The notes under the pieces were generated by a model, which saw only the letters and a list, made by a program, of their open reading frames with translations, did no database searches and was not told the origin of the DNA. Below, in pieces: positions 62,322 to 64,000 of a stretch of DNA of 64,000 bases (within the stretch, counting starts at the first letter, position 1; every line of letters begins with the position of its first letter). Source of the stretch: Eulemur rufifrons. Its lineage: Eukaryota; Chordata; Mammalia; Primates; Lemuridae. The stretch is from assembly GCF_041146395.1 (NCBI RefSeq), contig NC_091009.1, positions 2,537,501-2,601,500 on the forward strand, in the 5' to 3' direction. The position numbers and the translations under genes were made by a program.

Positions 62322-62520
62322 ATTCTCAGACTTCTTGCTTTCTCAGAGTTTAGAAAGCCTACAAACCTCCCATGCCATGAGTTAAAGGGTGCTCTGCCAC
62401 TGTGTCCTGCATGAAACCCAGGAATCCACACCCAGCGTTCAATAGAGTGTGTTCCCGGGGACAATCCTATCCCCCTAACCCCCGCCCGCCGCCCAGTGCA
62501 GACAGGGCCTGTACGCTAAG
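62322..62520. repeat. About 200-bp island, copy 6
   Basis: It has the same block with more substitutions (CATGAGTTAAAGGGTGC, CAGGAATCCACACC), ending CAGGGCCTGTACGCTAAG. Confidence 0.82.
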
Positions 62521-62852
62521 TATAAGCACTGCCCCTAACAGATAACCCTCACCCTGAACATAACACCTAACCATGATCCTATTCCTAAACGTAAACCATA
62601 AACCTCCCCGTAATGCTAACTTATCCCCTTAAATTAACGTTAATGCATAACACCCTGAGAAGAAGCCCTATCCCATAATTCTAATCCTAAACCATAGTCA
62701 TAACCATAACACCTCATCCCTATTTCTAAAATGAAAACCCTAACTTTCACCCTACCACAACCCTAACCCTAACCCTATCCCCTAACCCTAAGCCCTCACC
62801 CTATCACTAATCTTCATCCCTAAACCGTGCCGTAATTTTAACCCTAAATCTA

Positions 62853-63046
62853 ATTCTCAGACTTCTTGTTTTCTCAGAGTTTTGAAAGCCTACAATCCTA
62901 CTAAGCCATGCATGAAAGCCGGCTCTGCCACAGTGTCCGGCATGAAACCGAGAGGCCCATACACTGCGTGGGATAGAGTGTGTTCTCAGCGACCATCACA
63001 GACTCCTAACTTCGCCTCCTAGTGCATACAGGGCCCATGCCCTAAG
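62853..63046. repeat. About 200-bp island, copy 7
   Basis: It has the second-subfamily right half (CAGCGACCATCACAGAC, GCCTCCTAGTGCATACAGG), shared with copy 3. Confidence 0.82.
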
Positions 63047-63522
63047 CATAAACCCTACCCGTCACCCACAACCCTAACCCAGAACATAACACCTAACCCT
63101 GATCCTACTGCTCACCTCAACACGTAAACCTCACCGTAACCCTAAGTTCAACCCCTTATCTTAACGTTAATGCATGACACCCTGAGAACAAGCCTATACC
63201 GTAATTCTAACCCTAACTCCTAGCCATAACCATAACACCTAATCCCTAATTCTGAAATGCCAACCCTAACCTTAACCCTACCAACACTAACCCTAACCCT
63301 AACTCTTAACCATAACACTAACCTTTACCCTAATGCCTAGAGATTTAACCCCAACACTGACCTACAGTTACACTAAACCTACCCTCTAATGCTAACCTTA
63401 AACCTGAACCATAAACCTAACCCTTAACCCTAACCCTATCCCTAACCCCCTTACCCTAACTCTAACTGTTAACCCTCACCCTAACCCTCAACCCTGACCC
63501 TAACCTTAAACCTTAATCCTAA

Positions 63523-63656
63523 CCATGCGTGAGATGAGCCTCTCCCTTTGTCCTGCATGACAGTTGAAGCCCAACACCCAGGGTACGATGAAGTGGGGAC
63601 CCAGCCTTGCTCCACATCCACAGTGCCCCGTACGTTAGACAGGGCCCGTGCCCTAA
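63523..63656. repeat. About 200-bp island, copy 8 (left end missing)
   Basis: It starts inside the block at CCATGCGTGAGATGAGCC, keeps TGTCCTGCATGA and ends GACAGGGCCCGTGCCCTAA. The first 70 or so bases are replaced by telomere-like sequence. Confidence 0.7.
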
Positions 63657-63910
63657 CACACACCGTTAAACGTAAGCCCTAACCCTATCACTAAACCAAA
63701 CCCTTAGTAAGCCCTGAATCTAACTCCTAACAGTAACCCTAATCCCTGACCCTTACTCTTGCCTCTCACCCTAAACCTAAACCCAACCACTAAACATAAT
63801 CCTAATCTCTAACCCTAACAGTAATCCTAACCCTAATTCTAACCTAAAACCCTAACCCCTAAACCTAATCCTAGTCCCTAACACCTAACCTTACCCTAAA
63901 CCCAATTCCA

Positions 63911-64000
63911 ATTCTCAGACTTCTTCAATTCAAAAACTTAAAAAAGCCTACAATCCACCAATGCCGTGTCTGAGATGAGGGTCCGCCCCTATGTCCTGCA
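63911..64000. repeat. About 200-bp island, copy 9 (cut by window end)
   Basis: It begins ATTCTCAGACTTCTTC and runs through AAGCCTACAATCC and GATGAGGGTCCGCC to CCTGCA at the last base. Confidence 0.75.

Larger units (their letters stand above)
54481..64000. repeat. Degenerate telomere-like (CCCTAA) array, interstitial
   Basis: The + strand consists largely of CCCTAA, CCTTAA, CCATAA, CCCTAAA and related variants. The cleanest runs, about four perfect units, lie at the left edge (54484-54530 and 54617-54658). To the right nearly every unit carries variants, so it is not a functional chromosome end. The reading CCCTAA on the + strand means the TTAGGG strand points left, towards the satellite. 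Islands of unrelated sequence of about 200 bp interrupt the array. No convincing gene is present. Confidence 0.93.
62001..64000. repeat. Telomere-like region with tightly spaced islands, second subfamily
   Basis: It is more divergent than U1-U4. Islands at 62322 and 62853 are only 531 bp apart, and the stretch from about 62850 to the window end resembles the second half of U3. It runs off the window. Confidence 0.75.

Noticed and set aside
54481..64000. Functional terminal telomere
   Set aside because: Perfect CCCTAA runs are only about four units, most units are mutated, and long non-telomeric islands interrupt them. It is internal, decayed telomeric DNA.

Overview
The window looks like subtelomeric or pericentromeric heterochromatin from a strepsirrhine primate (lemur, loris or galago group). 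I see no host protein-coding gene, tRNA or rRNA in it. The lineage call rests on one Alu at about 13.2 kb. It has the A-rich linker (GGACAACTAAAAATC) and the right-arm segment (GCTGACGCCACGGCATTCAC) that I associate with strepsirrhine Alus rather than human-type ones. The L1 is also of a primate type.

Layout: (1) 1-364 is part of a satellite monomer. (2) 365-6670 is a nearly full-length L1 on the + strand. It has a 5' UTR, an intact ORF1 (334 codons), an ORF2 broken by stops and frameshifts, a G-rich 3' UTR and a CAAA-type tail, and it is flanked by an 18-bp target duplication. (3) 6671-13226 holds about 12 divergent head-to-tail monomers of a roughly 545-bp satellite. Many of them carry a long, almost perfect palindrome. 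(4) 13227-13578 is the Alu, inserted in another monomer. (5) 13586-54469 holds about 74 more monomers, far more homogeneous. They fall mainly into three classes (A, B, C) arranged as a roughly 1,645-bp trimeric higher-order repeat, with dimer, tetramer and pentamer variants, recombinant A/B monomers, a 542-bp triplication and several multi-kilobase internal duplications. (6) 54427-54740 is a satellite/telomere junction that is itself repeated three times. (7) 54481-64000 is degenerate CCCTAA-type telomeric sequence. It is organised into units of about 1.67-1.89 kb and contains nine copies or fragments of a non-telomeric island of about 200 bp.

Most interesting points: the telomere-like repeats read CCCTAA on the + strand, so the old chromosome end would have pointed left, into the satellite. 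This fits a satellite cap added outside an ancestral telomere, or a fusion. The junction shows microhomology and re-duplication. The L1 and the Alu inserted at the homologous nucleotide of two different monomers, just 3' of the palindrome. The many short open frames in the satellite and telomeric parts are by-products of repetition and are not called as genes. All identities are judged by eye; period sizes come from landmark spacings within the window.
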